Assembly (NCBI GenBank): GCA_016715995.1
Contig: JADJXF010000009.1
Location: 310,001-374,000, forward strand
DNA length: 64,000 nucleotides
Source: Flavobacteriales bacterium
Lineage (GTDB): Bacteria > Bacteroidota > Bacteroidia > Flavobacteriales_F > PHOS-HE28
Direction: 5' to 3'
The notes beneath the pieces are model-generated. The model ran no database searches. It was not told the DNA's origin and worked only from the letters and a program-made list of their open reading frames with translations. Position numbers and translations under genes: made by a program. Shown here piece by piece: positions 9,242-17,266 of this stretch. How positions within the stretch are numbered: the stretch's first letter is position 1; every line of letters begins with the position of its first letter.

Positions 9242-9670
9242 TCAGCGTTCAATCAGCAGCCGGAAGTCGTTGGGGCGGAGCCAGGTCTGCGGCGCGACAC
9301 GCACCAGATCCTGACCCTTGTCCAATCCGATCTTGCCTTGGATGCCAGCCAACACCCAGAGGTCGTACTTGCCCGAGGCCGAGGTGCTCTCATTTCGGCG
9401 CACCACGCGAACGAGCTCCAAGCCCGTCACATCCAGTTGCACACGCGGCCGGATCATGATGACATCCATGGCCAGGATGCGCTGACGGTCGTTGATCCTG
9501 AGAAAGCCGCTCTCGATCACCGGCTCCCAATCCGCCTGAAGCACATGCATGAAGCTGCGGCCGCTGCTGGTGAAGAAGATGAACTCCTGCGTGTCGATTT
9601 CCTTGGGCAGCGGTGCTGTGCCGACACATGCGGAAAGGAGCAAGACCATAATGACATTGACCTTCTTCAC
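9242..9670 (-). CDS. Putative lipoprotein, function unknown
   Basis: I place the start at the GTG at 9670, giving MKKVNVIMVLLLSAC, a good lipoprotein signal with lipobox LSAC; the frame is open further upstream (to 9790), but that extension is rich in Arg/Trp and overlaps the end of nth. The mature 127-residue protein has no motif I recognise. A TACCTTCG box lies 4 bases before the GTG. If that box is the promoter, the transcript would be nearly leaderless, or translation begins at the ATG at 9649, which would leave an unusually short signal. Gene lies between nth and the acyltransferase, same strand. Confidence 0.7.
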   Translation of the reverse strand: MKKVNVIMVLLLSACVGTAPLPKEIDTQEFIFFTSSGRSFMHVLQADWEPVIESGFLRINDRQRILAMDVIMIRPRVQLDVTGLELVRVVRRNESTSASGKYDLWVLAGIQGKIGLDKGQDLVRVAPQTWLRPNDFRLLIER

Positions 9671-9674
9671 TTCT

Positions 9675-9682
9675 CGAAGGTA
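9675..9682 (-). promoter_or_regulatory. Putative -7 element (TACCTTCG) of the lipoprotein gene
   Basis: Minus-strand TACCTTCG, a TAnnTTCG variant of the Bacteroidota -7 box, only 4 bases before the chosen GTG start. It sits in the 28-bp gap after the stop of nth. Confidence 0.35.
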
Positions 9683-9698
9683 GACCGCACCGGAAGGC

Positions 9699-10337
9699 TC
9701 AGCTGGTGAACAACTCCTTTCTCCCCACCACCGAGCAAATCGGGCATTTGCGCGGATCATGCGCCTTCGCCGGGCAGTATTCACGCCCAAAGAAGATGAT
9801 GCGCAGGTGCAGTTCGGCCCATTGCTCTTCGGGGAAGAGCTTCTTCAGGTCCGCCTCGGTGTGCTCCACGCTCTTGCCAGTGCTCAACGTCCAGCGCCAA
9901 GCGAGGCGGTGGATGTGCGTATCCACCGGGAAAGCTGGCACGCCGAAGGCTTGCACCATCACCACGCTGGCGGTCTTGTGGCCTACAGAGGGAAGCGCTT
10001 CAAGCTCGGTGATTGTGTCCGGCACCTTGCCGCCGTGCTTCTCCAGAATGATCGTGCTCAAGCCGTGGATGCCCTTTGCCTTCGCAGGTGCAAGTCCGCA
10101 AGGCCGGATGATGTCTTCGATCTGCTGCACGCTCAGCTTCACCATCTGCTGCGGCGTACGCGCTTTCGCGAAAAGCAACGGCGTGATCTCGTTCACCTTC
10201 TTATCCGTGCATTGCGCGCTGAGCACCACGGCGACAAGCAGCGTGTAAGGATCCTCGTGGTCCAGCGGTATGGTCGTGCGCGGGTAGAGCTCGGCGAGGG
10301 TGCGAGCGACGAAGGTGGCTTTCTCCTTCCTGGTCAT
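9699..10337 (-). CDS. nth: Endonuclease III (DNA glycosylase/AP lyase) with incomplete iron-sulfur motif
   Basis: Base-excision repair enzyme that removes oxidised pyrimidines. Helix-hairpin-helix motif LPSVGHKTASVV (catalytic Lys in GHKTA) and catalytic Asp in FPVDTHIHRLAWR are present. The start is ATG 10337, which overlaps the TGA of the upstream gene by one base (TGATG), suggesting translational coupling; the frame runs open upstream but overlaps that gene. Odd point: the C-terminal [4Fe-4S] loop, normally C-x6-C-x2-C-x5-C, reads YCPAKAHDPRKCPIC with nine residues in the first gap and no fourth Cys after it, so the cluster is probably not formed normally. Loss of the cluster is known in some Flavobacteriia relatives; here it looks half-eroded. 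Confidence 0.95.
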   Translation of the reverse strand: MTRKEKATFVARTLAELYPRTTIPLDHEDPYTLLVAVVLSAQCTDKKVNEITPLLFAKARTPQQMVKLSVQQIEDIIRPCGLAPAKAKGIHGLSTIILEKHGGKVPDTITELEALPSVGHKTASVVMVQAFGVPAFPVDTHIHRLAWRWTLSTGKSVEHTEADLKKLFPEEQWAELHLRIIFFGREYCPAKAHDPRKCPICSVVGRKELFTS

Positions 10338-10723
10338 CACTTCAATCGCTCCAGCCTTCCCTTGCGCTTCACGATGTTCTTGTAGTCCCACTGGATCTCT
10401 CGCGCTTTCTTCAGCCAACGCTTCAGGTCCTTGGCGTTGATCTCCTCCACCGACGTGTAGATGATCTGCGCGGCCTTGAACTTCCCTTCCACCTCCAGCT
10501 TCTCTTCCTCGAACCCCTGCCCGCTCCAGAACAGCAGGCGCATGCCCGCCTTCAACCGGCTGTAGCCCACCACGGGGTTGCCATCCAGGAACCACACCGG
10601 GTGCGCGTGCCACACTTTGCTCTCCGCGTCGGGCAGGCACTCATCAATGATGCCCGCGAGCGTCTCGGCGATCTTGCGGTCAGCGGTGGCGAGGGACTTG
10701 TCGTAGGTGGTGAATCTGCTCAC
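10337..10723 (-). CDS. DUF1801 (YdhG-like) domain protein
   Basis: A 128-residue cytoplasmic protein of the DUF1801 group: the patterns VWHAHPVWFLDGNPVVGYSRLKAGMRLLFWSG and a basic C-terminus (WLKKAREIQWDYKNIVKRKGR) fit. Biochemical function of the family is unknown. It is the first gene of a two-gene unit with nth, with a TGATG junction. No promoter box that I can support in the 180-bp gap upstream, which instead holds a decayed repeat. Confidence 0.8.
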   Translation of the reverse strand: MSRFTTYDKSLATADRKIAETLAGIIDECLPDAESKVWHAHPVWFLDGNPVVGYSRLKAGMRLLFWSGQGFEEEKLEVEGKFKAAQIIYTSVEEINAKDLKRWLKKAREIQWDYKNIVKRKGRLERLK

Positions 10724-10755
10724 CGCGTGAACGTATTGAGTGAACTACCCAGGAT

Positions 10756-10825
10756 GAACGTATGCGACCGCGTCGGGATCTTCTCCCGCTCAACATGCCC
10801 CTATCCTGCTGATCGGCGAGCACGC
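10756..10825 (-). repeat. Intergenic sequence resembling the 3' end of the DUF6702 gene
   Basis: About 70 bp in the gap between the DUF1801 and ankyrin genes align, by eye, with 12360-12430 inside the 3' end of the DUF6702 gene, in the same orientation, at roughly 65-70 percent identity with one gap. The shared start on the plus strand is GAACGTATGCGACC. Read on the minus strand it gives VLADQQ against VFAEQQ of the gene. It is either a decayed gene remnant or a dispersed intergenic repeat. Nothing else is seen in this 180-bp gap. Confidence 0.4.
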
Positions 10826-10903
10826 CCTGAAGCCGTAAATTCAGAACGACCAGACCAACCCGGTCCACCCGCCATCCATAAGTACTTTATCCTCCATGAC
10901 CTT

Positions 10904-12139
10904 CTACTCTTTCCCGAAGCCGGCAGCTTTCACCGCATCGATCACGCCTTGGTTGTTCGAATTGCGCGCGAAGCCCATGGTGAACATGACCGAGAACATC
11001 GGGCAGAACTTGTCGCCTTTGGATTGCTTGATCTTCACGGCATCACCTCTTCCAGCTCCTTTGGAGATCAGGTAGTTCACGATCTCGAGATTGCCCTTGT
11101 CCGCAGCCACCATAAGCAAGTTGATCCCCTCGGCATTATAATTCGTTCCGCCGGGGAGACCGGAGCAATTTTGCTTGCCGCTCCCTTCGTAGATCTTCGT
11201 CACGTACTTGGGGTACTTCTCGACCATCAGCTTCACGAATTCGAGATTGTTGGTAAGGACGGCCGCGAGAACGAAGTCGCCGTTCGTGTACGTGAAGTTC
11301 GGAAGCTTTGCAGCATCGCCTGCGCGGTCCTTCACGTTGAATCCTTTCTTCTCGTCGAAGTCAGCGTTCGCCCCGTGCTCGATCAGCGCTCTGGCGACGC
11401 CGGTCTTGCCGAAGTCGAGCGATTGCATCAGGATGTTCCCCCATGATCCGGCAACGGCCTGGTTGGGGTCGGCCCCTTTCTCCAGGAGGTAAACAGCTAT
11501 CTGTTCCAGCGTGCTGAACTCGCTCGCTTGCGCATTCGCCATGCGCGCGGGCAGCGTGAGGCCCGCCTTCGACATGGGTTCCACGAGTCCAGCCAGGTAG
11601 GCCACGCGCTCTTCCCCTTCCTTGGCACTTATCAGTGCGTTCATCACGGTCTGATCGGTCAAAGGGCCAATGGAGTATTTCTCCAACGGGTCCGCGCCTG
11701 CATCCACGAGCATCTTGATGATCTCCAGATCGCACCCCACGATGGCCTGGGAGAGCATGGTTTGCCCGACCTTGGTTTTGACCTTGATGTCAGCACCTGC
11801 GGCCAGAAGCAATTTTACCGCTTCCGCATTGCCCCAATAGGCCGCGTTGATCAGCGGAGTGAATCCGTTCGCTGGATGAACGAAGTTCAATTCGGACTGC
11901 CCATCGATCAGGGCTTTCACCACTTCGGCATCTGCCCAGCAAGCAGCCAGGTTCAGCGGGGTGCCGAACGCAGGATCCATGCTTTTCAGGTCAGCACCGG
12001 CACCGATGGCCGCGAGGGCATTCGGGTAGTTCCCACCTTTCAGTGCGGTCCAAAGGTCCTCTGTGGCACCAGCGAAGGAGCAAGGGTTAACCAAAGCCAA
12101 TGTCGCAATGGTCATGAGCGTCTTGAGTCGTTGGGACAT
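10904..12139 (-). CDS. Secreted ankyrin-repeat protein
   Basis: Start chosen at ATG 12139, giving a signal peptide (MSQRLKTLMTIATLALVNPCSFAGA); the frame is open to 12229 but the extension has no signal features. The 411-residue product consists mainly of ankyrin repeats, for example TPLNLAACWADAEVVKALID, TPLINAAYWGNAEAVKLLLAAGA, and near the C-terminus NLLMVAADKGNLEIVNYLISKGA. Cys residues in the C-terminal part (KQNCSGL, DKFCPMF) may pair in the periplasm. Ankyrin repeats mediate protein binding; the partner is unknown. It stands between two gaps with repeated sequence and shows no operon structure. Confidence 0.9.
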   Translation of the reverse strand: MSQRLKTLMTIATLALVNPCSFAGATEDLWTALKGGNYPNALAAIGAGADLKSMDPAFGTPLNLAACWADAEVVKALIDGQSELNFVHPANGFTPLINAAYWGNAEAVKLLLAAGADIKVKTKVGQTMLSQAIVGCDLEIIKMLVDAGADPLEKYSIGPLTDQTVMNALISAKEGEERVAYLAGLVEPMSKAGLTLPARMANAQASEFSTLEQIAVYLLEKGADPNQAVAGSWGNILMQSLDFGKTGVARALIEHGANADFDEKKGFNVKDRAGDAAKLPNFTYTNGDFVLAAVLTNNLEFVKLMVEKYPKYVTKIYEGSGKQNCSGLPGGTNYNAEGINLLMVAADKGNLEIVNYLISKGAGRGDAVKIKQSKGDKFCPMFSVMFTMGFARNSNNQGVIDAVKAAGFGKE

Positions 12140-12323
12140 GGTTCGTGGGCTTTGTTGTTCTTGTGCTGTGGACTGCGCCGATGGCAGCTCGGCACACACA
12201 ACAGTAGACAATAATCGCATGCCGCGCATCTGTGGAGCTTAAGAGTGAAGGAGCTTGCCAGGCAGCGCCTCGGTCGATAAAGGATCCCTTCGTCAGAAAG
12301 GGCTTCGAACTGGAACCAACACC

Positions 12324-12806
12324 TCACCTGGTAAACGTATGCGAAGAGGATCCCCTCACGAACGTATGCGACCTTGTCGGCACTTTCTCGCCTTCCACAT
12401 GCACCAGGTTCTGCTGCTCCGCGAAGACATCCTGTAGCAGCGTATTGGAGACCATCAGATCGCTCGGCGTTGCTACACCTTCTACTTCTAAGTAGCAGTA
12501 GAGCGTCTCGCCATCGAGTTCCTTACCTACCCACTTCCAAGTCATCTGCTTGTCCTCTTGGAACAAGGTGAGGTGCTCCATGAAGTAACGGTTCAGCAGG
12601 CTGTCGGCGTTGGGGTGCTCCTTGTCGGAGCCGAGCTTCAATTCACCCCGCGTCGAGAGTGCATGCTCGATGTCATGGGCGGTCATCCGCCAGGTCAGGT
12701 CGAGCGTTTGCTCCTTCGCGTTGTGACGGATGGTGAGAATGGAAACGAAGAAGTCGTGGACGGCAAGCACGCTGGAAAGTCCGGCGGCTAGGAGCAAAGC
12801 CTTCAT
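12324..12806 (-). CDS. DUF6702-like secreted protein
   Basis: 160 residues with a short hydrophobic N-terminus (MKALLLAAGLSSVLA). The HDFFVSILTIRHNAKEQTLDLTWRMTAHDIE pattern, the LNRYFMEHL segment and the QNLVHVEGE C-terminal segment fit the small DUF6702 family common in Bacteroidota, often found next to an M1 metallopeptidase gene as here (divergent, 66 bp away). Function unknown. The last about 15 residues (TRSHTFVRGSSSHTFTR) come from a DNA stretch with a tandem AACGTATGCGA repeat, so the true C-terminus may have been altered by a local duplication. Confidence 0.65.
   Translation of the reverse strand: MKALLLAAGLSSVLAVHDFFVSILTIRHNAKEQTLDLTWRMTAHDIEHALSTRGELKLGSDKEHPNADSLLNRYFMEHLTLFQEDKQMTWKWVGKELDGETLYCYLEVEGVATPSDLMVSNTLLQDVFAEQQNLVHVEGEKVPTRSHTFVRGSSSHTFTR
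12336..12372 (+). repeat. Direct repeat AACGTATGCGA (two copies) at the 3' end of the DUF6702 gene
   Basis: AACGTATGCGA occurs twice within about 35 bases here, and a third time at 10757 in the next gap to the left. The two local copies duplicate the SHTF coding stretch of the DUF6702 tail. Confidence 0.5.
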
Positions 12807-12859
12807 GGTCCCAAAGGTCGGTTTCGCGGGCGGACCGATGGTGACAACCCTGCGCGCTC

Positions 12860-12867
12860 TACTTTCG
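12860..12867 (+). promoter_or_regulatory. Putative -7 element (TACTTTCG) of the M1 peptidase gene
   Basis: TAnnTTCG variant 5 bases before the ATG at 12873 and 14 before an alternative in-frame ATG at 12882. If functional, either the mRNA is nearly leaderless or the later ATG is used. Confidence 0.4.
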
Positions 12868-12872
12868 CTGAC

Positions 12873-15251
12873 ATGGTGAAGATGTGTTCCCTACTGGTGC
12901 TTGGCGTCCAGGTTGCCAGCGCTGTTATCGCCCAGGACTCCCCCCGCTACGGCCGCGACAAGTTCCGCCAGCTGGATCAGGAACTGCCCACGCCCAACGA
13001 ACAACGTACCGCCAGCGGCGCACCCGGTCATGCCTATTGGCAGATGAAGGCCGACTACGACATCCATGTGGAGATCACCGAGCCCAAGGCCAGCGAAGGC
13101 GTGCTGCCTAAGCTCATGGGCCGCGAGACCATCACCTATCACAACCAGAGCCCCGACAAGCTCGAGTATCTCTGGCTGCAACTGGACCAGAACATTTTCG
13201 AGCCCGGCAGTGATGCGAACGTGACGCGCACCGGAACCATCGGCGATAGCGTGAACGTGGACCAGATCGAGAAATGGGTGAAACCCTTCGATGGTGGTTA
13301 CAGGATCACCAGCGTGACCGATGCCAGCGGCGGCAAGCTGAAGTACACGATCAACAAGACCATGATGCGCGTCGATCTGCCCAAGCCGCTCGCGCCCGGC
13401 GCCACCTTCAGCTTCAAGGTGCAGTGGTGGAACTGGTTAAACGACCGGATGAAGTGGGGCGGCCGGGGCGGCTACGAGTATTTCCCCGAGGAGGACAACC
13501 ACATCTTCACCATCGCGCATTTCTATCCGCGCATGGCGGCTTACATGGACTACAGCGGCTGGATGCACAAGCAGTTCCTCGGCCAAGGCGAATTCACCCT
13601 CGACTTCGGCGACTACAGCCTCAGCATCACCGCACCGAGCGACCATATCGTAGCGGCCACCGGCGAATGGGCGAACGCATCAGCTGTGCTCACGGGCACG
13701 CAGCAGAAGCGATTGGCGCAGGCGCGCACAAGCGACAGGCCGGTGATGATCGTGACGCCGCAAGAAGCGCTGGACAACGAGAAGGAGCGCGGCAGCGGCA
13801 CGAAGACTTGGGTGTACAAGAGCAAGAACGTGCGTGATGTCGCCTTCGCCAGCAGCCGCAAGTTCATCTGGGACGCCATGAACCAGCCGGTGAAGACGAA
13901 TAATGTCTTATGCATGAGCTACTACCCTAAGGAGGGCAATCCGCTGTGGGAGCAATACAGCACCAAGGTGGTGGCGCACACCATCAAGACCTACAGCAAG
14001 TTCACGGCGGACTACATCTACCCGGTGGCCATCAGCGTCCACACCGACCGCATCGGCATGGAGTACCCGATGATCTGCTTCAACGGCGGAAGGCCGGAGA
14101 AGGACGGCACCTACAGCGAGCGCACGAAGTATGGCATGATCGGCGTGATCACCCACGAGGTGGGTCACAACTTCTTCCCCATGATCATCAACTCCGATGA
14201 GCGCCAGTGGACTTGGATGGACGAGGGCCTCAACACCTTCGTGCAATACCTCACCGAGCAGGAGTGGGACAAGGATTACCCCAGCTGGCGCGGCAAGCCC
14301 CGCAACATCGTCGATTACATGAAGGGCGATCCCAATGCGGCGCCCGACAAGGTGAAGGCGCGCATCGAGCCGATCATGACCAACAGCGAGAGCATCACGC
14401 AGTTCGGCAACAACGCTTACGGCAAGCCCTGCACGTCGCTCAACATCCTGCGCGAGACGATCATGGGCCGCGAGCTCTTCGACCACGCCTTCAAGACCTA
14501 TTGTGACCGCTGGAAGTTCAAGCACCCCACGCCCGCCGATTTCTTCCGCACCATGGAGGATGCCAGCGGCGTGGACCTCGATTGGTTCTGGCGCGGCTGG
14601 TTCTACACCACGGATCACGTGGACATCGAGCTCGCCAACCTGCGCTACAAGCGCTTGAACCCACGGGATCCGCTGCTGGCCAAGGAGATCAAGCGCGAGG
14701 ACAAAGCGCGCGAAGTGCCCGATATCAGCCGCCAGCGCAACATCGACAGCGGGCTGGAGTTCGTCGTTGACCGCGACCCCGCCACGCGCGACTTCTACAA
14801 CAGCTACGATCCGCTCACCGCCACCGAGCGCGACCTGGCAGCCTACGAGAAGTGGAAGAATGGCCTGAAGCCCGAGGAGATGGCGCTGCTCAACGAGGAC
14901 CTGCACCTCTACGAGCTATCATTCAAGAACATCGGCGGGCTGGTGATGCCAGTGATCCTGGAATGGGAGTACGCCGATGGCAGCAAGGAAGTGGAGCGCA
15001 TCCCCGCCGAGATCTGGAAGACCAGCGACGAGGTGAGCAAGGTCTTCGTGAAACGCAAGGAGGTGAAGGGCGTCACCCTCGATCCCTTCCTCGAGACCGC
15101 CGACTGCGACCTGAACAACAACAGCTGGCCGCCGCGCATGGTGCCCACGCGTTTCGATATGTTCAAAGAGCGCGAGCGCGAGTGGCGCCGGCCGAACCCG
15201 ATGCAGGAGGAACGGAACAGGCAGGCGGGAGGGGAGATGAAGGGGCGGTAG
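12873..15251 (+). CDS. M1-family metallopeptidase, periplasmic
   Basis: Zinc aminopeptidase-like protein of the gluzincin M1 family. The zinc site is complete: HEVGH at about residue 427, then exactly 18 residues, then the third ligand Glu in WMDEGLN. The exopeptidase-type block upstream is GMEYPMICF, a divergent form of the GAMEN motif. The N-terminus is a signal peptide (MCSLLVLGVQVASAVIAQ). There is no T9SS tail; the C-terminus is a charged, Arg/Glu-rich segment (EREREWRRPNPMQEERNRQ), so it is likely to stay in the periplasm. At 792 residues it matches the large Bacteroidota M1 group. It is divergent from the DUF6702 gene. Substrate peptides unknown. Confidence 0.95.
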   Translation: MVKMCSLLVLGVQVASAVIAQDSPRYGRDKFRQLDQELPTPNEQRTASGAPGHAYWQMKADYDIHVEITEPKASEGVLPKLMGRETITYHNQSPDKLEYLWLQLDQNIFEPGSDANVTRTGTIGDSVNVDQIEKWVKPFDGGYRITSVTDASGGKLKYTINKTMMRVDLPKPLAPGATFSFKVQWWNWLNDRMKWGGRGGYEYFPEEDNHIFTIAHFYPRMAAYMDYSGWMHKQFLGQGEFTLDFGDYSLSITAPSDHIVAATGEWANASAVLTGTQQKRLAQARTSDRPVMIVTPQEALDNEKERGSGTKTWVYKSKNVRDVAFASSRKFIWDAMNQPVKTNNVLCMSYYPKEGNPLWEQYSTKVVAHTIKTYSKFTADYIYPVAISVHTDRIGMEYPMICFNGGRPEKDGTYSERTKYGMIGVITHEVGHNFFPMIINSDERQWTWMDEGLNTFVQYLTEQEWDKDYPSWRGKPRNIVDYMKGDPNAAPDKVKARIEPIMTNSESITQFGNNAYGKPCTSLNILRETIMGRELFDHAFKTYCDRWKFKHPTPADFFRTMEDASGVDLDWFWRGWFYTTDHVDIELANLRYKRLNPRDPLLAKEIKREDKAREVPDISRQRNIDSGLEFVVDRDPATRDFYNSYDPLTATERDLAAYEKWKNGLKPEEMALLNEDLHLYELSFKNIGGLVMPVILEWEYADGSKEVERIPAEIWKTSDEVSKVFVKRKEVKGVTLDPFLETADCDLNNNSWPPRMVPTRFDMFKEREREWRRPNPMQEERNRQAGGEMKGR

Positions 15252-15452
15252 GCATCAGCCCTGCCTCTCCGTCCCTAGGGCATTGCGCTGGTTCTGGTAT
15301 ACGTTGAGCAGTGCACGACTCGCGGGGTGTGGGAAGTTGTGGAACATCATGCCCAGATCGGGAAGCTTGACCCCTTTCGTCCAGGCGAACAAGCACGCCA
15401 AGCCTTTGGCGCGACTTGTGGCCGATGAATCGTCCAAACGAACACTAGAAAC

Positions 15453-15875
15453 ATGAACAGTCGAATGCAGATCGTGACGGCGCTGGTCGCCGTCATCACG
15501 CTTTCTGGTTGCCAGAAGTACGATGATGGTCCTTTCTTCAGCCTGCGGGCCCGCGAAGAACGGATGGCGAATACGTGGAAGGTGGACAAGGCGATGAACG
15601 GGGACGATAACGTCACTTCCGCCTTTACGCAGTACGAGTTGAAACTGACACGCGGCCGGGATGCCGAGCTGACAGCGCAGTACACGCTCGGGGCAATCAT
15701 CTTCGAGTTCGAAACGAACGGTACCTGGCACTTCGAGAATAACGATGAAGACGTACGCTTCGACTTCGAGAACGACGCAGCCGACGAGACCTACGAGATC
15801 CTTCGCCTCAAGGAGACTGAACTATGGCTGCGCGAGAAGGATGGTGACCTGGAACTGCAGTTGGTGCCTGCGTGA
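15453..15875 (+). CDS. Putative lipoprotein, lipocalin-like in size
   Basis: 140 residues with signal and lipobox (VTALVAVITLSGC). The mature part begins KYDDGPFFSLRAREERMANTWKVDKA, a pattern often seen at the start of small lipocalin-like Bacteroidota lipoproteins, and continues with alternating strands (FEFETNGTWHFEN, YEILRLKETELWLREKDG). Function unknown. The 201-bp gap upstream has no gene or promoter box I can support. Confidence 0.7.
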   Translation: MNSRMQIVTALVAVITLSGCQKYDDGPFFSLRAREERMANTWKVDKAMNGDDNVTSAFTQYELKLTRGRDAELTAQYTLGAIIFEFETNGTWHFENNDEDVRFDFENDAADETYEILRLKETELWLREKDGDLELQLVPA

Positions 15876-15902
15876 TCCATATGCCAAGCAGGCTTATAAG
15901 CC

Positions 15903-16340
15903 TTAACCCCGCTTCTCAGCCCACGCCTTGAACCGCTCCTGGATCTTGGCGCTCTCCTTCTTGAACGCGCTGGGCATGAGGAAGGCAATCACTTTCATGA
16001 AGCCTCGCATCCGGAATTCGTTGTCGGAATGCCAGATGGTCTTTGAGGGTCCGGCTTCCTCGAAGGTATTGCGCACCTCGTTCCACACGCCCTTCGCTTC
16101 GTAGGTTCCGCTGAACTCGCGTGGCAGGTCGCGCTTGGTGATGGTCTCGACCATCTCGATCTCGCGGCCGCCCATCTTGTACTTCAATCGGCTCTTCGCG
16201 CCCAGCTGGCCGGGCGTGCCACTAATCGGTTCGAAGCTGATGAGCGTGGGCTGCCACTCCTTCATGGTCGCCGCGTTGTCGAAGAGCTGGATCATCCGCT
16301 CGCGCGGCAGGTCGATGGTGATCGTGGTGCGGAATTTCAT
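15903..16340 (-). CDS. SRPBCC (START-like) family protein
   Basis: 145 residues from the ATG at 16340; the open frame upstream adds an unrelated 26-residue segment. Pattern MKFRTTITIDLPRERMIQLFDN followed by MKEWQPTLISFEPISG is typical of the SRPBCC polyketide-cyclase-like fold, a hydrophobic ligand-binding cup. It lies 62 bp downstream of the diacylglycerol kinase gene on the same strand and may be the last gene of that lipid operon. Ligand unknown. Confidence 0.85.
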   Translation of the reverse strand: MKFRTTITIDLPRERMIQLFDNAATMKEWQPTLISFEPISGTPGQLGAKSRLKYKMGGREIEMVETITKRDLPREFSGTYEAKGVWNEVRNTFEEAGPSKTIWHSDNEFRMRGFMKVIAFLMPSAFKKESAKIQERFKAWAEKRG

Positions 16341-16402
16341 GCACGCCAAGCTAACGAACGACCGCGTTCTGCATTTGCTTCTGTGATGCGCAGTGAGTGC
16401 CC

Positions 16403-17266
16403 TCACCCAATCACCCAAAGCCTTTTCGCTTCCAGCCTGAAGCGCACCTCATTCCCAATGGTCATGGGCTCGCCATCCAGGTGCGCGAGGGTGCCCTCCT
16501 GCCACACTTGCGCTTCCGTGGCGGTGATGTTGCGCACGTACGGGTTGCGGTCGGCGCGGTGGGTGTAGATGTCGAAGAAGGCCTTGAGCAATGGGAAGAA
16601 AGGCGGCTTCTGAACCACGCGCAGCTCCGCCTGGCCATCATCGGGCAGTGAGCCGGGGCTGATGTCGGCGCCGTTGCCGAATTCGCGCGTATTGCAGAAC
16701 ACCAGCATGAGCACCTCCTGCTCGGTGGTCTCGTGGTTGGCCTTCACCACCACGCGCATCGGCGGCGCGCCGAAGATCTCCTGCACGATGATCCTGGCGT
16801 AACCGAGCATGCCGCGTCGCTTGCTCTTATCGAAGCGGTCCGCCACGCGCGCATCGAAGCCGATGCCGGCATTGCCAAGGAAGAAGGAGTCGTTGAGGTA
16901 GCACACATCCATCAGCCGCGGTGGGCCCGTAAGCGCATGCCGCAGCGCCTTCTCCGGATCCAGGGGCAGCTTGATGGACCGCGCGTAGCCGTTGCCGCTT
17001 CCCATGGCCACGATACCCATCGGGACCTCGCCGCCGAGCAGCCCCTGCGCGATGGCGTTGTTCGTGCCGTCGCCGCCGACGCTGATCACACGGTCAGCGC
17101 CTGCGGCCAAGGCCTCGCGCGCCAGCGTGGTGCCATGACCTGGACCCTCTACTTCCCGCAACGTGAGTTCCATCCCAAGCTCGCGGCCCACGCGCTCCGC
17201 GATGCCCTTGATGCGCGGCGCCTGGTGCTTGCCGGATCGGGGATTGTAGATCAGCGTGGCCTTCAT
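16403..17266 (-). CDS. Diacylglycerol/lipid kinase (YegS/DgkB type)
   Basis: 287-residue cytoplasmic lipid kinase of the DAGK catalytic family. It begins KATLIYNPRSGK, has the nucleotide-binding glycine motif SVGGDGTNNAIAQGL and the MGSGNGYARS block. In Gram-positive bacteria DgkB phosphorylates the diacylglycerol released when lipoteichoic acid synthase consumes phosphatidylglycerol. Here the ATG overlaps the end of an LTA-synthase-like gene by four bases (ATGA), so translational coupling and the same recycling role are a reasonable inference. Sphingoid-base or other lipid substrates remain possible. Confidence 0.93.
   Translation of the reverse strand: MKATLIYNPRSGKHQAPRIKGIAERVGRELGMELTLREVEGPGHGTTLAREALAAGADRVISVGGDGTNNAIAQGLLGGEVPMGIVAMGSGNGYARSIKLPLDPEKALRHALTGPPRLMDVCYLNDSFFLGNAGIGFDARVADRFDKSKRRGMLGYARIIVQEIFGAPPMRVVVKANHETTEQEVLMLVFCNTREFGNGADISPGSLPDDGQAELRVVQKPPFFPLLKAFFDIYTHRADRNPYVRNITATEAQVWQEGTLAHLDGEPMTIGNEVRFRLEAKRLWVIG

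Noticed and set aside
13908..14906. Long antisense open frame within the M1 peptidase gene
   Set aside because: Same reason; the plus-strand frame carries an intact zinc site and signal peptide.
15255..15452. Minus-strand open frame whose tail (LPDLGMMFHNFPHPASRALLN) looks protein-like
   Set aside because: It has no plausible start outside the lipoprotein gene it overlaps and no family I recognise; it might be a gene remnant, but the evidence is too thin.
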